From the NCBI RefSeq assembly GCF_007954275.1, contig NZ_VOLT01000003.1, positions 1-64,000 of the forward strand: a stretch of 64,000 bases of DNA, given 5' to 3'. The position numbers were made by a program, and so were the translations under genes. This document shows positions 18,066-27,282 of this stretch, piece by piece. Origin of the DNA: Colwellia demingiae (GTDB taxonomy: Bacteria > Pseudomonadota > Gammaproteobacteria > Enterobacterales > Alteromonadaceae). How positions within the stretch are numbered: position 1 is the first letter of the stretch; each line of letters opens with the position of its first letter. The notes under the pieces are model-generated. The model made no database searches. It saw nothing but the letters and a program-made list of their open reading frames with translations, and was not told where the DNA came from.

Positions 18066-18983
18066 ATGCAAACACTAAACGTACTTGATAATAGGTTTTC
18101 ACCATTTAATACCTACAGTACATTAAGCACTGATGCACTTGTTGCTGAAACTTTTACTAATACTGTTTTTGATAAACGTCAGATCCTATCACTGATGACG
18201 CAACTACAAACTACACTTGATATTGATGAACTATTAAGTATTTTTGCGATAGAAGCTACAAGATATGTTGACTTCTCGGGGCTGTACTTTAAAAGTCAGC
18301 ATTTGAATACTGTACTTTTTGGCAGTAGAAAGGCGAAAAAAGAACAATGTTTTGAGTTAAGGGTTGATGATATTTTTATTGGTACACTCAGCTATGGTAT
18401 TAATAGTCCTATCAGCTTAACTAATTTTAAAGTGTTAGAACAACTTCACCAATGCCTATTGCACCCGATTAAAAATGCCATTGCTTATCATACAGCAATG
18501 CAACTTGCTATGCAGGACGGTTTAACTGGATTAGGTAACCGCCGATACTTTGACGAACAATTAAAACGATCTATGCATAACGCCAACCGACATCATAGTT
18601 TGGTTGGTTTAGTACTAGGGGACTTAAATAAATTTAAGGCTATTAACGACACTCATGGCCACATTGCTGGAGATACTGTCTTACAAGAGTTTGCCAATGT
18701 ACTACGCTTATGTACTCGTGATTCAGACAGCTTATTTAGATTTGGTGGCGATGAGTTTGCCATAATCGTCGAAAATGCTAACGATACCGCTTTAGCCATC
18801 ATTGAAAACAGAATAAATCTAGCGTTGGTTAGTAATGTACAATTGAATAAATACCAACTAGGTTGCAGTATAGGTTCAACTTTTATGAATAGAGCTGATA
18901 ATGAACTCAGCTTCTTTGAGCGTGCAGACGAAATACTTTACCGTCGTAAGATGCAAGTATCTACGCACTTAAGCGTTGTCTAA
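18066..18983 (+). CDS. Diguanylate cyclase with N-terminal GAF-like domain
   Basis: 305 residues. The N-terminal half (about 35-140) looks like a degenerate GAF or other sensory fold and lacks membrane helices. The GGDEF domain starts at DGLTGLGNRRYFDEQL (151-166), carries DLNKFKAINDTHGHIAGD for GTP and metal binding, an intact GGDEF signature (227-231) and the inhibitory I-site RDSD (218-221) exactly five residues before it. It should therefore make c-di-GMP and be product-inhibited. It lies about 4 kb from a c-di-GMP riboswitch; a functional link is only suggested. Confidence 0.9.
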   Translation: MQTLNVLDNRFSPFNTYSTLSTDALVAETFTNTVFDKRQILSLMTQLQTTLDIDELLSIFAIEATRYVDFSGLYFKSQHLNTVLFGSRKAKKEQCFELRVDDIFIGTLSYGINSPISLTNFKVLEQLHQCLLHPIKNAIAYHTAMQLAMQDGLTGLGNRRYFDEQLKRSMHNANRHHSLVGLVLGDLNKFKAINDTHGHIAGDTVLQEFANVLRLCTRDSDSLFRFGGDEFAIIVENANDTALAIIENRINLALVSNVQLNKYQLGCSIGSTFMNRADNELSFFERADEILYRRKMQVSTHLSVV

Positions 18984-19018
18984 GCTTCTACAATGACCAA
19001 GTAATCGAGAAGTAATCT

Positions 19019-19723
19019 CTAATTTTTAGCGACTAGCGCCTTAAAAGCGACTTTACGCTCGTTTGTACTGGCATTAACCAATAACCGACAAAAACGAACC
19101 GCTTGGGCAAATGATTTCTCATCAATACCACCGTTGCCCAAGTGTTGTAAAACAGCGGTAACATAGTGTTCATCTAATAAAAATATTTTTGCATAATGAG
19201 TAATAGCATCAGATAAAGAAGGGTACAAAACACCGTCAAAGTTAAAGGACTCAACTTGTAAATCCTCTAGATCAATCTCTTCAAGTTCAATACCATTAGC
19301 TATCAGTGGCCAACCTAAATAGTTTACTCTCGCCTTCGCCACTTCATACATAAACCAGGCACTTCGAGCAAAGCCAGCAAAATTTCCTTGCTCAAATTCA
19401 CTTGTTGCTAACTCTTCCTCTGTCCAATTGACACCAATAGCAAGGTCTTTAGCATAGCGTTTTAATAGCTTTTGCTTTACATAACCTTTAACTGCCAAAA
19501 TTGTATTTTCTTTGGCTCTATTCGCAAATTGTTGACACTCTCTGCAACTAGGAAGAGAGATTAATGGATGGGAATTAGAGAGTGATAAGTACTTATCACT
19601 CTCATCAGAAAAGGCAGAACTATAAGAAGGGAAAATAAAAACAACATGACTAGGCTCACCACAAAACCAGCAACAATGCCTTTTATTAAAAGGCGTTTCT
19701 GTAATAACTATAGGTCTTATCAC
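19019..19723 (-). CDS. Conserved hypothetical protein with N-terminal zinc-ribbon-like Cys pairs
   Basis: 234 residues, not recognised. Near the N-terminus two Cys pairs (CCWFCGEPSH at 17-26 and CREC at 60-63) could bind one zinc. The rest is mostly helical with an acidic segment (IELEEIDLEDLQVESF) around 144-159. There is no signal peptide or membrane segment. It follows the helicase gene by about 40 bp on the same strand, so the two are probably cotranscribed. Function unknown. Confidence 0.7.
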   Translation of the reverse strand: MIRPIVITETPFNKRHCCWFCGEPSHVVFIFPSYSSAFSDESDKYLSLSNSHPLISLPSCRECQQFANRAKENTILAVKGYVKQKLLKRYAKDLAIGVNWTEEELATSEFEQGNFAGFARSAWFMYEVAKARVNYLGWPLIANGIELEEIDLEDLQVESFNFDGVLYPSLSDAITHYAKIFLLDEHYVTAVLQHLGNGGIDEKSFAQAVRFCRLLVNASTNERKVAFKALVAKN

Positions 19724-19764
19724 TGGTTTTTTATCTTACTATTAGTGAGCTTTTCTAGCAAAAC

Positions 19765-21132
19765 TTAACGCTTCTTCTGAATCTTACTATTGTATTTAGT
19801 GCTTGTTCGAGCCGTTTTATTTTTACTAATGGTTTTAATTTTTACATCTTTTTTCGCTAAATTTTGGTTCTTTTCTTGGGTTGCACGATACCTATTTTTA
19901 CTATCGCGCTTTACTACTGCTTCTTGGTACTCATTAGCTTCTAGGCGATTAAACTCATAACCAGGAGCAACAATACGTTCAAACTTACGTTCAATTAATT
20001 GCTCTATGTTTTCTAAAAAGCGTTCATCTTTAGGGCTTACTAAAGAAATTGCTGTACCTGACTTACCCGCTCTCCCCGTACGACCAACACGGTGGACATA
20101 ATCTTCAGGTAAAAATGGTAAGTGAAAGTTAACAACATAAGCAAGATCTGGTATGTCTAGTCCTCGAGCTGCCACATCTGTAGCGACTAATACACGCACT
20201 TTACCTTCACTAAACTGTTCTAATGCTTTATTTCTTGCGCCTTGCGTTTTATCACCGTGACATAACGCCGCTTTTATTCCATCAAGCTTTAATTCTTTTG
20301 CTAACGTATTTGCACTTTCTTTTGTACCGGCAAACACAAGTACTTGCTGCCAATTATTAACGCCAATAAGTTCTGAAAGTAATTCTCGTTTACGTTCTTC
20401 GGTAACCCAATAAACGGCTTGTTTTATTTTACCCGAAGTTGTATTTTCTTTAGAAACACTGATTGTTTTTGGTGATTTCAATAACTGATTTGCTAACGAT
20501 TTTACGCGGTCTGAGAAAGTTGCAGAAAACATCAACGTTTGATGCTTATGCTTAACAGCTAGCAGTAATTTTTCAATATCGGTTAAAAAACCCATATCTA
20601 ACATGCGATCGGCTTCATCAAGTACAAGAAATTTCACTTGTGATAAGTCAACATTGCGCAAAGCTAAGTGTTCTAACAAACGACCCGGTGTCGCCACAAG
20701 TACATCAAGACCTTGTTTTAGCATCTTTGTTTGTGATGCCATTTTACCGCCACCATAAACCACGCCACTTTTTATTGGCAGGTACTGGCTAAACTGTTTG
20801 ATGTTATCAGCAACTTGATTGGCAAGCTCACGGGTAGGCGTCAATATCAACGCTCGAATTGCTTGTCCTGAAGCGCTTTTTTCATCTGCAGAATTTTCAT
20901 CTGTAGAAATAGCCGAACTCTTGGCCGCATGATTTGCTTTAGCAATTGCATCTAAAATTGGTAAGCTAAAAGCAGCTGTTTTACCTGTGCCTGTTTGTGC
21001 GCTTGCTAAAAGGTCAACGCCTTGGCGAATAACTGGAATTGCTTCTTGTTGAATAGGGGTTAAATTCTTATAACCACACGCCTTAACCGCTTTTAATAAA
21101 TCCGCTGATAAGCCAATTGAATCAACACTCAT
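19765..21132 (-). CDS. rhlE: DEAD-box ATP-dependent RNA helicase (RhlE type)
   Basis: 455 residues. Motifs in order: the Q motif (LTPIQQEAIP, 24-33), Walker A AQTGTGKT (45-52), PTRELANQ (99-106), TPGRLLEHL, DEAD (172-175), SAT, and in domain 2 ATDVAARGLDIPDL and HRVGRTGRAG. A 24-residue Ser/Asp-rich insertion (66-89) lies between motifs I and Ia. A Lys-rich tail (from about 415) is typical of RNA-binding ends in RhlE/SrmB-like helicases. Cold-adapted bacteria rely on such helicases to unwind RNA at low temperature. The exact subfamily is inferred. Confidence 0.88.
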   Translation of the reverse strand: MSVDSIGLSADLLKAVKACGYKNLTPIQQEAIPVIRQGVDLLASAQTGTGKTAAFSLPILDAIAKANHAAKSSAISTDENSADEKSASGQAIRALILTPTRELANQVADNIKQFSQYLPIKSGVVYGGGKMASQTKMLKQGLDVLVATPGRLLEHLALRNVDLSQVKFLVLDEADRMLDMGFLTDIEKLLLAVKHKHQTLMFSATFSDRVKSLANQLLKSPKTISVSKENTTSGKIKQAVYWVTEERKRELLSELIGVNNWQQVLVFAGTKESANTLAKELKLDGIKAALCHGDKTQGARNKALEQFSEGKVRVLVATDVAARGLDIPDLAYVVNFHLPFLPEDYVHRVGRTGRAGKSGTAISLVSPKDERFLENIEQLIERKFERIVAPGYEFNRLEANEYQEAVVKRDSKNRYRATQEKNQNLAKKDVKIKTISKNKTARTSTKYNSKIQKKR

Positions 21133-21347
21133 ATGTCACCTGAACCCTAAATAAACTTGTAAAATACTGAAATAGCATAATTGGCGCGGATTATAATACA
21201 AATTGTCGTTAAAAGCAGAACTAGTCTTGAAAAAAATTAGTTTGCATATTTACTCATAAGAGTAATTTTTTAGGTTGATAAGTTAGTATTTTTGGTCAAC
21301 ACACCTAAATCTACTTAAGAGATGGTTTGCTGCATTAGCTTTATCAT

Positions 21348-21415
21348 AATAGAGCGACTACTTAGCCTAAGTTCTCGCACTACGTACGAGTGAACAAGGT
21401 AAGTAATGCTCTATT
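21348..21415. repeat. Imperfect 68-bp palindrome in the helicase-TetR gap
   Basis: AATAGAGC (21348-21355) and GCTCTATT (21408-21415) are the outer arms; ACTT/AAGT and TTCTCGCAC/CGAGTGAA pair inside, giving a long interrupted hairpin. The remaining 352-bp gap has no gene and no other clear feature. It may be a palindromic repeat unit or a bidirectional transcription stop. Confidence 0.55.
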
Positions 21416-21484
21416 CTGATTACATCATTCACAGGGAATTGATGAGAAGTTTACTGTCGTATTTTGATGTTTATGATAACAGCA

Positions 21485-22132
21485 TCAAACTAGAGAAAGT
21501 GGTTCATTTTTAGTAATTGGCGCCCCAACCCCTGCAGCAACATAAGGAATAACTCGCTCGATAACGCCAGCTATATCTAACTTATTGTCAAAATCATTTT
21601 GAGCAATATCAATCAAAGCTTCACTTGATGACATAGTAAAAACTATAGTGCCCATAGTAAAATGCAAACGCCAAAATATTTCTTCTGCACTTAACTCAGG
21701 GTAAGCAATGTTAACTGCTTTGGTAAAATTAGTAAAAACATCAGGATATTGAGTTGTTAAAAACCATCGTAAAAAACCCTGACTATCGGTATAACCGCGT
21801 CCTAATAACTGCAGAAAGGTACTGGTACCATTTTCTTTAAACTCATTAAGGTGTAACAGTGGCCCTATAAAAGCAGAAAAAACTTCATGTAAGGTTGGTT
21901 TGAGTTCAGCTTGGCAAATGAGTGAAAGTGCAGACTCCAATCGAGGAGATAGTTCATCCATATAGCGAGACATAACTGCTTTAATTAACTCTTTTTTAGA
22001 GCCAAAATGATAGTTTACTGCCGCTAAATTGACATTAGCCTGACTAGTAATTTCTCTTAAGGACGTACCATTAAAGCCTTTATTGGCAAAAAGTACATCG
22101 GCGGCATCTAATATTTTATTTTTGGTACTCAT
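21485..22132 (-). CDS. psrA: TetR-family regulator, PsrA-like (fatty-acid metabolism)
   Basis: 215 residues. The N-terminal helix-turn-helix (ILDAADVLFANKGFNGTSLREITSQANVNLAAVNYHFGSKKELI, 7-50) is close to that of PsrA, the acyl-CoA/fatty-acid-responsive repressor of Pseudomonas and Shewanella. The ligand domain keeps the PsrA-like pattern LLGRGYTDSQGFLRWFL and IFWRLHFTMGTIVF. A palindrome TTTAAACA-CC-TGTTTAAA lies 130 bp upstream and fits an autoregulatory site. Identification as PsrA rests on remembered family resemblance. Confidence 0.72.
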   Translation of the reverse strand: MSTKNKILDAADVLFANKGFNGTSLREITSQANVNLAAVNYHFGSKKELIKAVMSRYMDELSPRLESALSLICQAELKPTLHEVFSAFIGPLLHLNEFKENGTSTFLQLLGRGYTDSQGFLRWFLTTQYPDVFTNFTKAVNIAYPELSAEEIFWRLHFTMGTIVFTMSSSEALIDIAQNDFDNKLDIAGVIERVIPYVAAGVGAPITKNEPLSLV

Positions 22133-22262
22133 ACGTCAACTTCTAACTGCTTGCTGTTTTAATTATTTAATGATTTAGCATATATCCCCTTTACCAATCA
22201 AGATGCAGACTTCAGACAGATGAGTGCATTTAAATGGTAATGGCTATAAACTAAACAACTAG

Positions 22263-22280
22263 TTTAAACACCTGTTTAAA
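22263..22280. promoter_or_regulatory. 18-bp palindrome upstream of the psrA-like gene
   Basis: TTTAAACA (22263-22270), a CC centre, and TGTTTAAA (22273-22280) form an exact dyad in the upstream region of the TetR-family gene. PsrA-type regulators bind dyads built on AAAC/GTTT. Likely operator; the binding protein is inferred. Confidence 0.6.
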
Positions 22281-22326
22281 ATAGCGTATTCTTTGTAAAT
22301 AGGTCAAGCTTTTAAAAACCGCTTAA

Positions 22327-22580
22327 CCAGATTATTTCAAAATGTATTGTACATCATCTCTATTACAATTCATTACGCTATCTATACAGTAAAATACAGG
22401 CTGAGCAATTATTATTAACTCAGTTTCTAGCAAGCAGTGATTTTAAAACTCTCTGTTCTTATTAACTCCCTTATATATCATTGTTTTTGTTTATTATTGT
22501 TTTTATATCTCAACCCAGTTTCATGTTGTAGTTTGCTCATTCATTTTGAATGAGCTTTTTTTTGCCAAAAATTTAAGCTG
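22327..22580 (+). ncRNA. Candidate small RNA gene, copy 1 of a tandem pair
   Basis: First copy of a directly repeated unit (period 259 bp). The left 90 bp are about 80% alike between copies, whereas the stretch from 22420 to 22578 is almost identical. It ends in a terminator (GCTCATTCA/TGAATGAGC, 22535-22555, then eight T). A possible -10 TATACA lies at 22383-22388, but no good -35 is seen. No open frame of note crosses the unit. An unpaired ACTCCC with U-rich surroundings (around 22466-22471) could be a seed. Identification as an sRNA is inference from promoter-like start, conservation pattern and terminator; no known family was recognised. Confidence 0.5.
22535..22563 (+). terminator. Rho-independent terminator of repeat copy 1
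   Basis: GCTCATTCA and TGAATGAGC form a 9-bp stem around a short T-rich loop (22535-22555), followed by eight T residues. It is repeated exactly 259 bp further on. Confidence 0.85.
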
Positions 22581-22584
22581 TATA

Positions 22585-22838
22585 CCAGATTTTTTTCAAA
22601 ATGCACTGTACATCACCACTATTACAAATCGTTACGGTATCTATACAGTAAAACACAGGGCGAGCATTTATTATTATCTCAGTTTCTAGCAAGCAGTGAT
22701 TTTAAAACTCTCTGTTCTTATTAACTCCCTTATATATCATTGTTTTTGTTTATTATTGTTTTTATATCTCAATCCAGTTTCATGTTGTAGTTTGCTCATT
22801 CATTTTGAATGAGCTTTTTTTTGCCAAAAATTCAATCT
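22585..22838 (+). ncRNA. Candidate small RNA gene, copy 2 of a tandem pair
   Basis: Second copy of the unit at 22327-22580. In the 3' part only one or two bases differ (for example AACCCAG in copy 1 and AATCCAG in copy 2), while the upstream part has many changes. The TATACA word, the ACTCCC segment and the terminator are all kept. Tandem sRNA twins with shared 3' parts are known in gammaproteobacteria (Omr- and Qrr-like cases), but this one does not look like any of them. It ends about 100 bp before the peptidase gene on the same strand. Confidence 0.5.
22794..22822 (+). terminator. Rho-independent terminator of repeat copy 2
   Basis: Same 9-bp stem and eight-T tail as the terminator at 22535-22563. 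Its presence means the peptidase gene at 22940 needs its own promoter in the 117 bp that follow. Confidence 0.85.
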
Positions 22839-22939
22839 GTTTAATCCTAAGTAACTATTTTCCTTATAAACTTTGTATCAAGCAAACAATTTTATATACT
22901 AGCCTCACCTAACAACTTCACTTTAATAATTATTATAAA

Positions 22940-24799
22940 ATGAAATATATTACGAAAACATTTAAGTTTACAGGTCTCGCATTAGTTATTGCCGCTTCTT
23001 TAACTGCATGTAATCAAGAACCAAAACAACAAGCTTCGGTAGAAAAAGCGACAAAAATTAGCGCACAAGCAGCATTAACGGCAACAGATGCCCAACAGTT
23101 CTTAGATAATGTTGCTAAAGAAATGGTGACGTTAAACTTAGAAGGTTCACGTGCTGCATGGATTTACGCTAATTTTATCACGGAAGATACCGCATCATTA
23201 GCTGCTGAAGCCGATCAAAAGTCCACTGATGCTGGTGTAAGATACGCCATGCAAGCTGCAACTTTTGACGACGTAGACGTTAATCCGACACAACGTCGTC
23301 AATTAAATGTCTTAAAGCAAAGTTTGGTTATGCCTGCGCCACAAGATCCAGAAAAGTCAGCTGAATTAGCGACAATAGGCGCTAAGCTGGGCAGTATTTA
23401 CGGTAAGGGTAGCTACACCACTAAAGCAGGTGAAAAACTTAGCTTAGGTGATATGACGTCGAAAATGGCTAACTCTCGTGATTATGATGAATTACTTGAA
23501 ATGTGGACCGGTTGGCGTGAAATCAGCCCAGAAATGAAACCACTTTATACTCGTCAAGCTGAGCTTGCGAACGAAGGTGCCAAAGGTTTGGGTTATCAAG
23601 ATTTAGGCGCAATGTGGCGCTCTAACTATGATATGCCTGCCGATGATTTTGCTAAAGAACTCGATCGTTTATGGGGACAAGTTAAGCCTCTATATGATGA
23701 CTTACATTGTTATGTAAGAACTGAGTTAGGTGAAACTTACGGTACTGATAAAGTTGCACAAGACAAACCTATCCCAGCGCATTTATTGGGTAATATGTGG
23801 GCTCAGTCTTGGGGTAACATCTATGATTTAGTCGCTCCACAAGATGCAGATCCTGGTTATGACGTAACTAAGCAATTAGCCGAGCATAACTACGATGAGA
23901 TAAAAATGGTTAGAGGCGCTGAGAAGTTCTTCACATCATTAGGCTTTGATGCTTTACCAGAGACTTTTTATACTCGTTCATTGTTTACTAAACCTGCTGA
24001 TAGAGACGTAACTTGTCACGCCAGCGCATGGGATCTTGATGCTAAAGACGATATTCGCATCAAAATGTGTATACAGAAAACAGGTGAAGAATTTAACGTT
24101 ATTCACCACGAATTAGGGCACAACTTCTATCAACGTGCTTACAAAGACCAGCCAGTCTATTTCCAAAACAGTGCTAATGATGGTTTCCATGAAGCAATCG
24201 GTGATACCATTGCCCTATCAGTTACACCTAAATATTTAAAAGAAATTGGCTTAATTGATACCATTCCTGATGAATCAAAAGATATTGGTTTATTGATGAA
24301 ACAAGCGCTTGATAAAATCGCTTTCATTCCGTTTGGTTTGATGGTTGATCAATGGCGTTGGAAAGTTTACTCAGGTGAAATTAAGCCTGAAAACTACAAT
24401 ACTTCATGGTGGGAATTACGTGAGAAATACCAAGGTGTTGCAGCGCCTATAGATCGTGATGTTAACGCATTCGACCCCGGAGCTAAGTATCATGTTCCCG
24501 CAGGCGTTCCGTACAGTAGATACTTCCTGGCACACATTCAACAATTTGAATTCCATCGTGCGTTATGTGAGATATCAGGTAATACTGACCCTATTCACCG
24601 CTGTTCAATCTATAACTCAAAAGAAGCAGGTACTGCGCTTAATACCATGTTAGAAATGGGTTCAAGCCAGCCATGGCAGCAAGCTTATAAAGTAATAACG
24701 GGTAATGAGCAAATGGATGCTACCGCTATATTAGATTACTTTGCACCATTACATGTTTGGTTGAAAAACAAAAACCAAGGTAAACAATGTGGTTTTTAA
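22940..24799 (+). CDS. Peptidyl-dipeptidase A (M2/ACE-like) lipoprotein
   Basis: 619 residues. A lipoprotein signal is present (hydrophobic 11-20, lipobox LTAC with Cys24), so the enzyme is anchored in the periplasm or at the outer membrane. The zinc motif HHELGH (His390, Glu391, His394) with the downstream HEAIGDT supplying the third ligand identifies gluzincin family M2, which removes C-terminal dipeptides. The length fits single-domain bacterial ACE homologues. It is monocistronic, bounded by a terminator before and a bidirectional one after. Probably a nutritional peptidase. Confidence 0.92.
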   Translation: MKYITKTFKFTGLALVIAASLTACNQEPKQQASVEKATKISAQAALTATDAQQFLDNVAKEMVTLNLEGSRAAWIYANFITEDTASLAAEADQKSTDAGVRYAMQAATFDDVDVNPTQRRQLNVLKQSLVMPAPQDPEKSAELATIGAKLGSIYGKGSYTTKAGEKLSLGDMTSKMANSRDYDELLEMWTGWREISPEMKPLYTRQAELANEGAKGLGYQDLGAMWRSNYDMPADDFAKELDRLWGQVKPLYDDLHCYVRTELGETYGTDKVAQDKPIPAHLLGNMWAQSWGNIYDLVAPQDADPGYDVTKQLAEHNYDEIKMVRGAEKFFTSLGFDALPETFYTRSLFTKPADRDVTCHASAWDLDAKDDIRIKMCIQKTGEEFNVIHHELGHNFYQRAYKDQPVYFQNSANDGFHEAIGDTIALSVTPKYLKEIGLIDTIPDESKDIGLLMKQALDKIAFIPFGLMVDQWRWKVYSGEIKPENYNTSWWELREKYQGVAAPIDRDVNAFDPGAKYHVPAGVPYSRYFLAHIQQFEFHRALCEISGNTDPIHRCSIYNSKEAGTALNTMLEMGSSQPWQQAYKVITGNEQMDATAILDYFAPLHVWLKNKNQGKQCGF

Positions 24800-24827
24800 T
24801 AATTAATAATTAAAAAGTCCACATAAT

Positions 24828-24877
24828 AAAAAGCCCCGCTATCTTAGGTATTACCTAATGATAACGGGGCTTTTTTT
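24828..24877. terminator. Bidirectional terminator between the peptidase and bkd genes
   Basis: AAAGCCCCG and CGGGGCTTT arms with further pairing inside (TATC/GATA), flanked by A-run and T-run, so it works for both convergent transcripts. Confidence 0.88.
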
Positions 24878-24903
24878 ATACTTAACTATCTATTTCAAAC
24901 AAT

Positions 24904-26184
24904 CTAGCTCATATGCACTAACATATGGCTTGGCTTCTCTAGGAATGACTTCCATAGGTTACAGAAACGCGCGATAGTGCCGCCATCTATAACTCTATGA
25001 TCACCAGACCAGCTCACTTGCATAATACTGCGTGCTTCTACATCACCTTGATCGTTAAAGCGTGGTAATTTTTGTAATTTCCCTAATGCAACAATAGCCA
25101 CTTCTGGTTTATTGATGATAGGTGTTGCCACAGTACCGCCTATTGCACCAATATTAGAAATAGTAATAGTGCCACCTTTTAGATCTTCACTGGCAACACG
25201 TCCACTACGAGCATCATTTGTTAAGCGCATAATGTCGTTAGCTAAATCTAATATTGACTTAGTTTGTACCTGTTTAATATTAGGTACAAGTAAGCCCACT
25301 TTAGAATCAACCGCCATACCAATATTATGATCATTAAAGTAAGTCAGCTCGGTACAATCATCATTTACTTTTGTATTAACCAATGGATATTCTTTAATCG
25401 CTAATGACATAGCTTTCATAAAGAACGGCATCATAGTTAACTTGATATCTTGCTTAGCGTAGACTTCTTTTAATTCACCACGTAAAGCAATAAGCTCTGT
25501 TAAATCGATTTCTTCACAATAAGTAAAGTGCGGAATAGTACTGACACTATTTTGCATCGCGGTTGCCATAATCTTCTTAATACCACGAATTGGCTCTACA
25601 CTGGTACCACCGATAACAGCACCGCCAGCAGCAACACCGCCAACAGTAGATCCAACACTCGAGCCATTTTGACTATAAGCGACGACATCATCTTTATAGA
25701 CTCGCCCTTTTTTACCACTGCCTTCAACTTGATGGATATTAATATCTAGTTCACGAGCTACGCGTCTAACCGCAGGGCTTGCTAATGCTTTACCACTGTC
25801 GGTTTTAGTATTACTAACAGCAGGTTCGTCTTTTAGTGGTGATGGAGCAACTGATGGTGCTGCCACTTCTTTTGCTACAAGATCCGCCTTGACGGTATCA
25901 ACTTGTGCGTTAGCTTCAGCAGCAATATCGTTAGTGCCGTCATCACCTTCTGGAGTCATAGCAAAAAGAGGCGAATGCACTTTGGCAATTTCACCTTGCT
26001 TATAATAAAGCTTTTCCACAACGCCTGAATGCATTGCAGGAATTTGTACTAAGGCTTTATCTGTCATCACATCAGCAATAGGCTGATCTTCAACAATTAT
26101 TTCACCTTCTTTAACTAACCATTCGACGAGTTCACACTCAACGATACCTTCACCAATATCAGGTAATATAAAATCAATACTCAT
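24904..26184 (-). CDS. bkdB: Branched-chain 2-oxoacid dehydrogenase E2 (lipoamide acyltransferase)
   Basis: 426 residues. One lipoyl domain (1-80, lipoyl Lys43 in MTDKALVQIP), an Ala/Pro/Ser/Asp linker, a peripheral-subunit-binding domain (about 135-170, ASPAVRRVARELDI), a Gly-rich linker, and the acyltransferase domain ending in SWSGDHRVIDGGT with the catalytic His. It transfers the branched acyl group to CoA, giving isovaleryl-, isobutyryl- or 2-methylbutyryl-CoA. It is last in the bkd set; no E3 (lipoamide dehydrogenase) gene follows, so the shared one must be elsewhere. Confidence 0.92.
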   Translation of the reverse strand: MSIDFILPDIGEGIVECELVEWLVKEGEIIVEDQPIADVMTDKALVQIPAMHSGVVEKLYYKQGEIAKVHSPLFAMTPEGDDGTNDIAAEANAQVDTVKADLVAKEVAAPSVAPSPLKDEPAVSNTKTDSGKALASPAVRRVARELDINIHQVEGSGKKGRVYKDDVVAYSQNGSSVGSTVGGVAAGGAVIGGTSVEPIRGIKKIMATAMQNSVSTIPHFTYCEEIDLTELIALRGELKEVYAKQDIKLTMMPFFMKAMSLAIKEYPLVNTKVNDDCTELTYFNDHNIGMAVDSKVGLLVPNIKQVQTKSILDLANDIMRLTNDARSGRVASEDLKGGTITISNIGAIGGTVATPIINKPEVAIVALGKLQKLPRFNDQGDVEARSIMQVSWSGDHRVIDGGTIARFCNLWKSFLEKPSHMLVHMS

Positions 26185-26213
26185 GTTCTGTGTCCTGCTA
26201 ATAAGGGTTATCG

Positions 26214-27191
26214 TTAAAAATTAACGCTCTTTATGATTGCTTCATATACTTTTAAGTGATCACTAACATATTCTTTTTCTAACGCTAATGGATATGGCGT
26301 ATCGAGACCACATACACGAGCAATAGGCGATTCTAAGTGTAAAAAACATTCACTTTGAATAGTCGCAGCAATTTCACTGGCAAATCCAGCTGTTAATGGT
26401 GCTTCTTGACTAATGAGCAAACGGCCTGTTTTCATAACAGAATTGCTAATAGTTTCTATATCCCAAGGTAAAATAGTACGTAAATCTACCACTTCACAAG
26501 AGATACCATCGTTGCTAGCCATTTGCGCTGCTTTTTCAATGATTTCCATTTGTGCGCCCCAAGCAAGTAAAGTGATATCAGTACCCGTTTGTACTACTTC
26601 AGCTTTACCCAAAGGCAATTGATAATCTTCTTCTGGTACTTCACCAACTGATGCTCGGTATAAACGTTTTGGTTCAAAAAATATCACCGGGTTATCATCA
26701 CGAATAGAAGCAAGTAATAAACCTTTCGCTTGGTATGGATTACGTGGAATAACTACTTTTAAGCCTGGAGTATGGGCAAAGTAAGCTTCTGGTGATTGAC
26801 TATGGTACAAGCCCCCCGCAATACCACCACCGTATGGGCTACGAATGGTAAGTTTACCAACATTGAATTCATTACCGCTACGGTAACGAAATTTAGCCGC
26901 TTCATTAACAATTTGATCAAAAGCAGGGAAAATATAATCGGCAAATTGAATCTCAGCAATAGCAATACTGCCTTGGGCAGCTAGACCATTAGCAAAACCA
27001 ATAATTCCCTGCTCTACTAGCGGAGTATTAAAACAGCGAGCTTTACCATATTTTTCTTGTAGACCACTTGTGGCACGAAATACTCCACCAAAATGACCAA
27101 CATCTTCACCAAAACATACCGCGCTTTTATCTTCAGCCATGGCAATATCAAGTGCGCTATTAATAGCGTGTAATAAGTTTATTTGCGCCAT
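26214..27191 (-). CDS. bkdA2: Branched-chain 2-oxoacid dehydrogenase E1 beta subunit
   Basis: 325 residues, a full-length transketolase-like beta chain. Visible are [16 protein letters not shown] near the N-terminus, [27 protein letters not shown], and the C-terminal half with [21 protein letters not shown]. It works with the alpha subunit and thiamine diphosphate to decarboxylate 2-oxoacids from Leu, Ile and Val. It starts 2 bp after a small duplicated reading frame (27194-27280). Confidence 0.93.
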   Translation of the reverse strand: MAQINLLHAINSALDIAMAEDKSAVCFGEDVGHFGGVFRATSGLQEKYGKARCFNTPLVEQGIIGFANGLAAQGSIAIAEIQFADYIFPAFDQIVNEAAKFRYRSGNEFNVGKLTIRSPYGGGIAGGLYHSQSPEAYFAHTPGLKVVIPRNPYQAKGLLLASIRDDNPVIFFEPKRLYRASVGEVPEEDYQLPLGKAEVVQTGTDITLLAWGAQMEIIEKAAQMASNDGISCEVVDLRTILPWDIETISNSVMKTGRLLISQEAPLTAGFASEIAATIQSECFLHLESPIARVCGLDTPYPLALEKEYVSDHLKVYEAIIKSVNF

Positions 27192-27193
27192 GA

Positions 27194-27280
27194 TTAAAAT
27201 TTCCCTGCTGCTGTAGTTGGGTAAGCTCTAAAGAAGTCAGTGTTGATATTACACACTTGGTCAATATAGATTTGCGCCAT
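27194..27280 (-). other. 28-codon mini-ORF made by a local duplication between E1 alpha and E1 beta
   Basis: The minus strand reads [20 protein letters not shown] then PTTAAGKF and a stop, in an 87-bp frame. Its first bases repeat the start of E1 beta (ATGGCGCAAAT) and its last bases repeat the end of E1 alpha (GCAGGGAAATTTTAATC). So the alpha-stop/beta-start junction occurs twice, 89 bp apart. It keeps stop-start coupling in both junctions. Probably a by-product of unequal recombination; whether the peptide is made is unknown. Confidence 0.6.
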
Positions 27281-27282
27281 GA

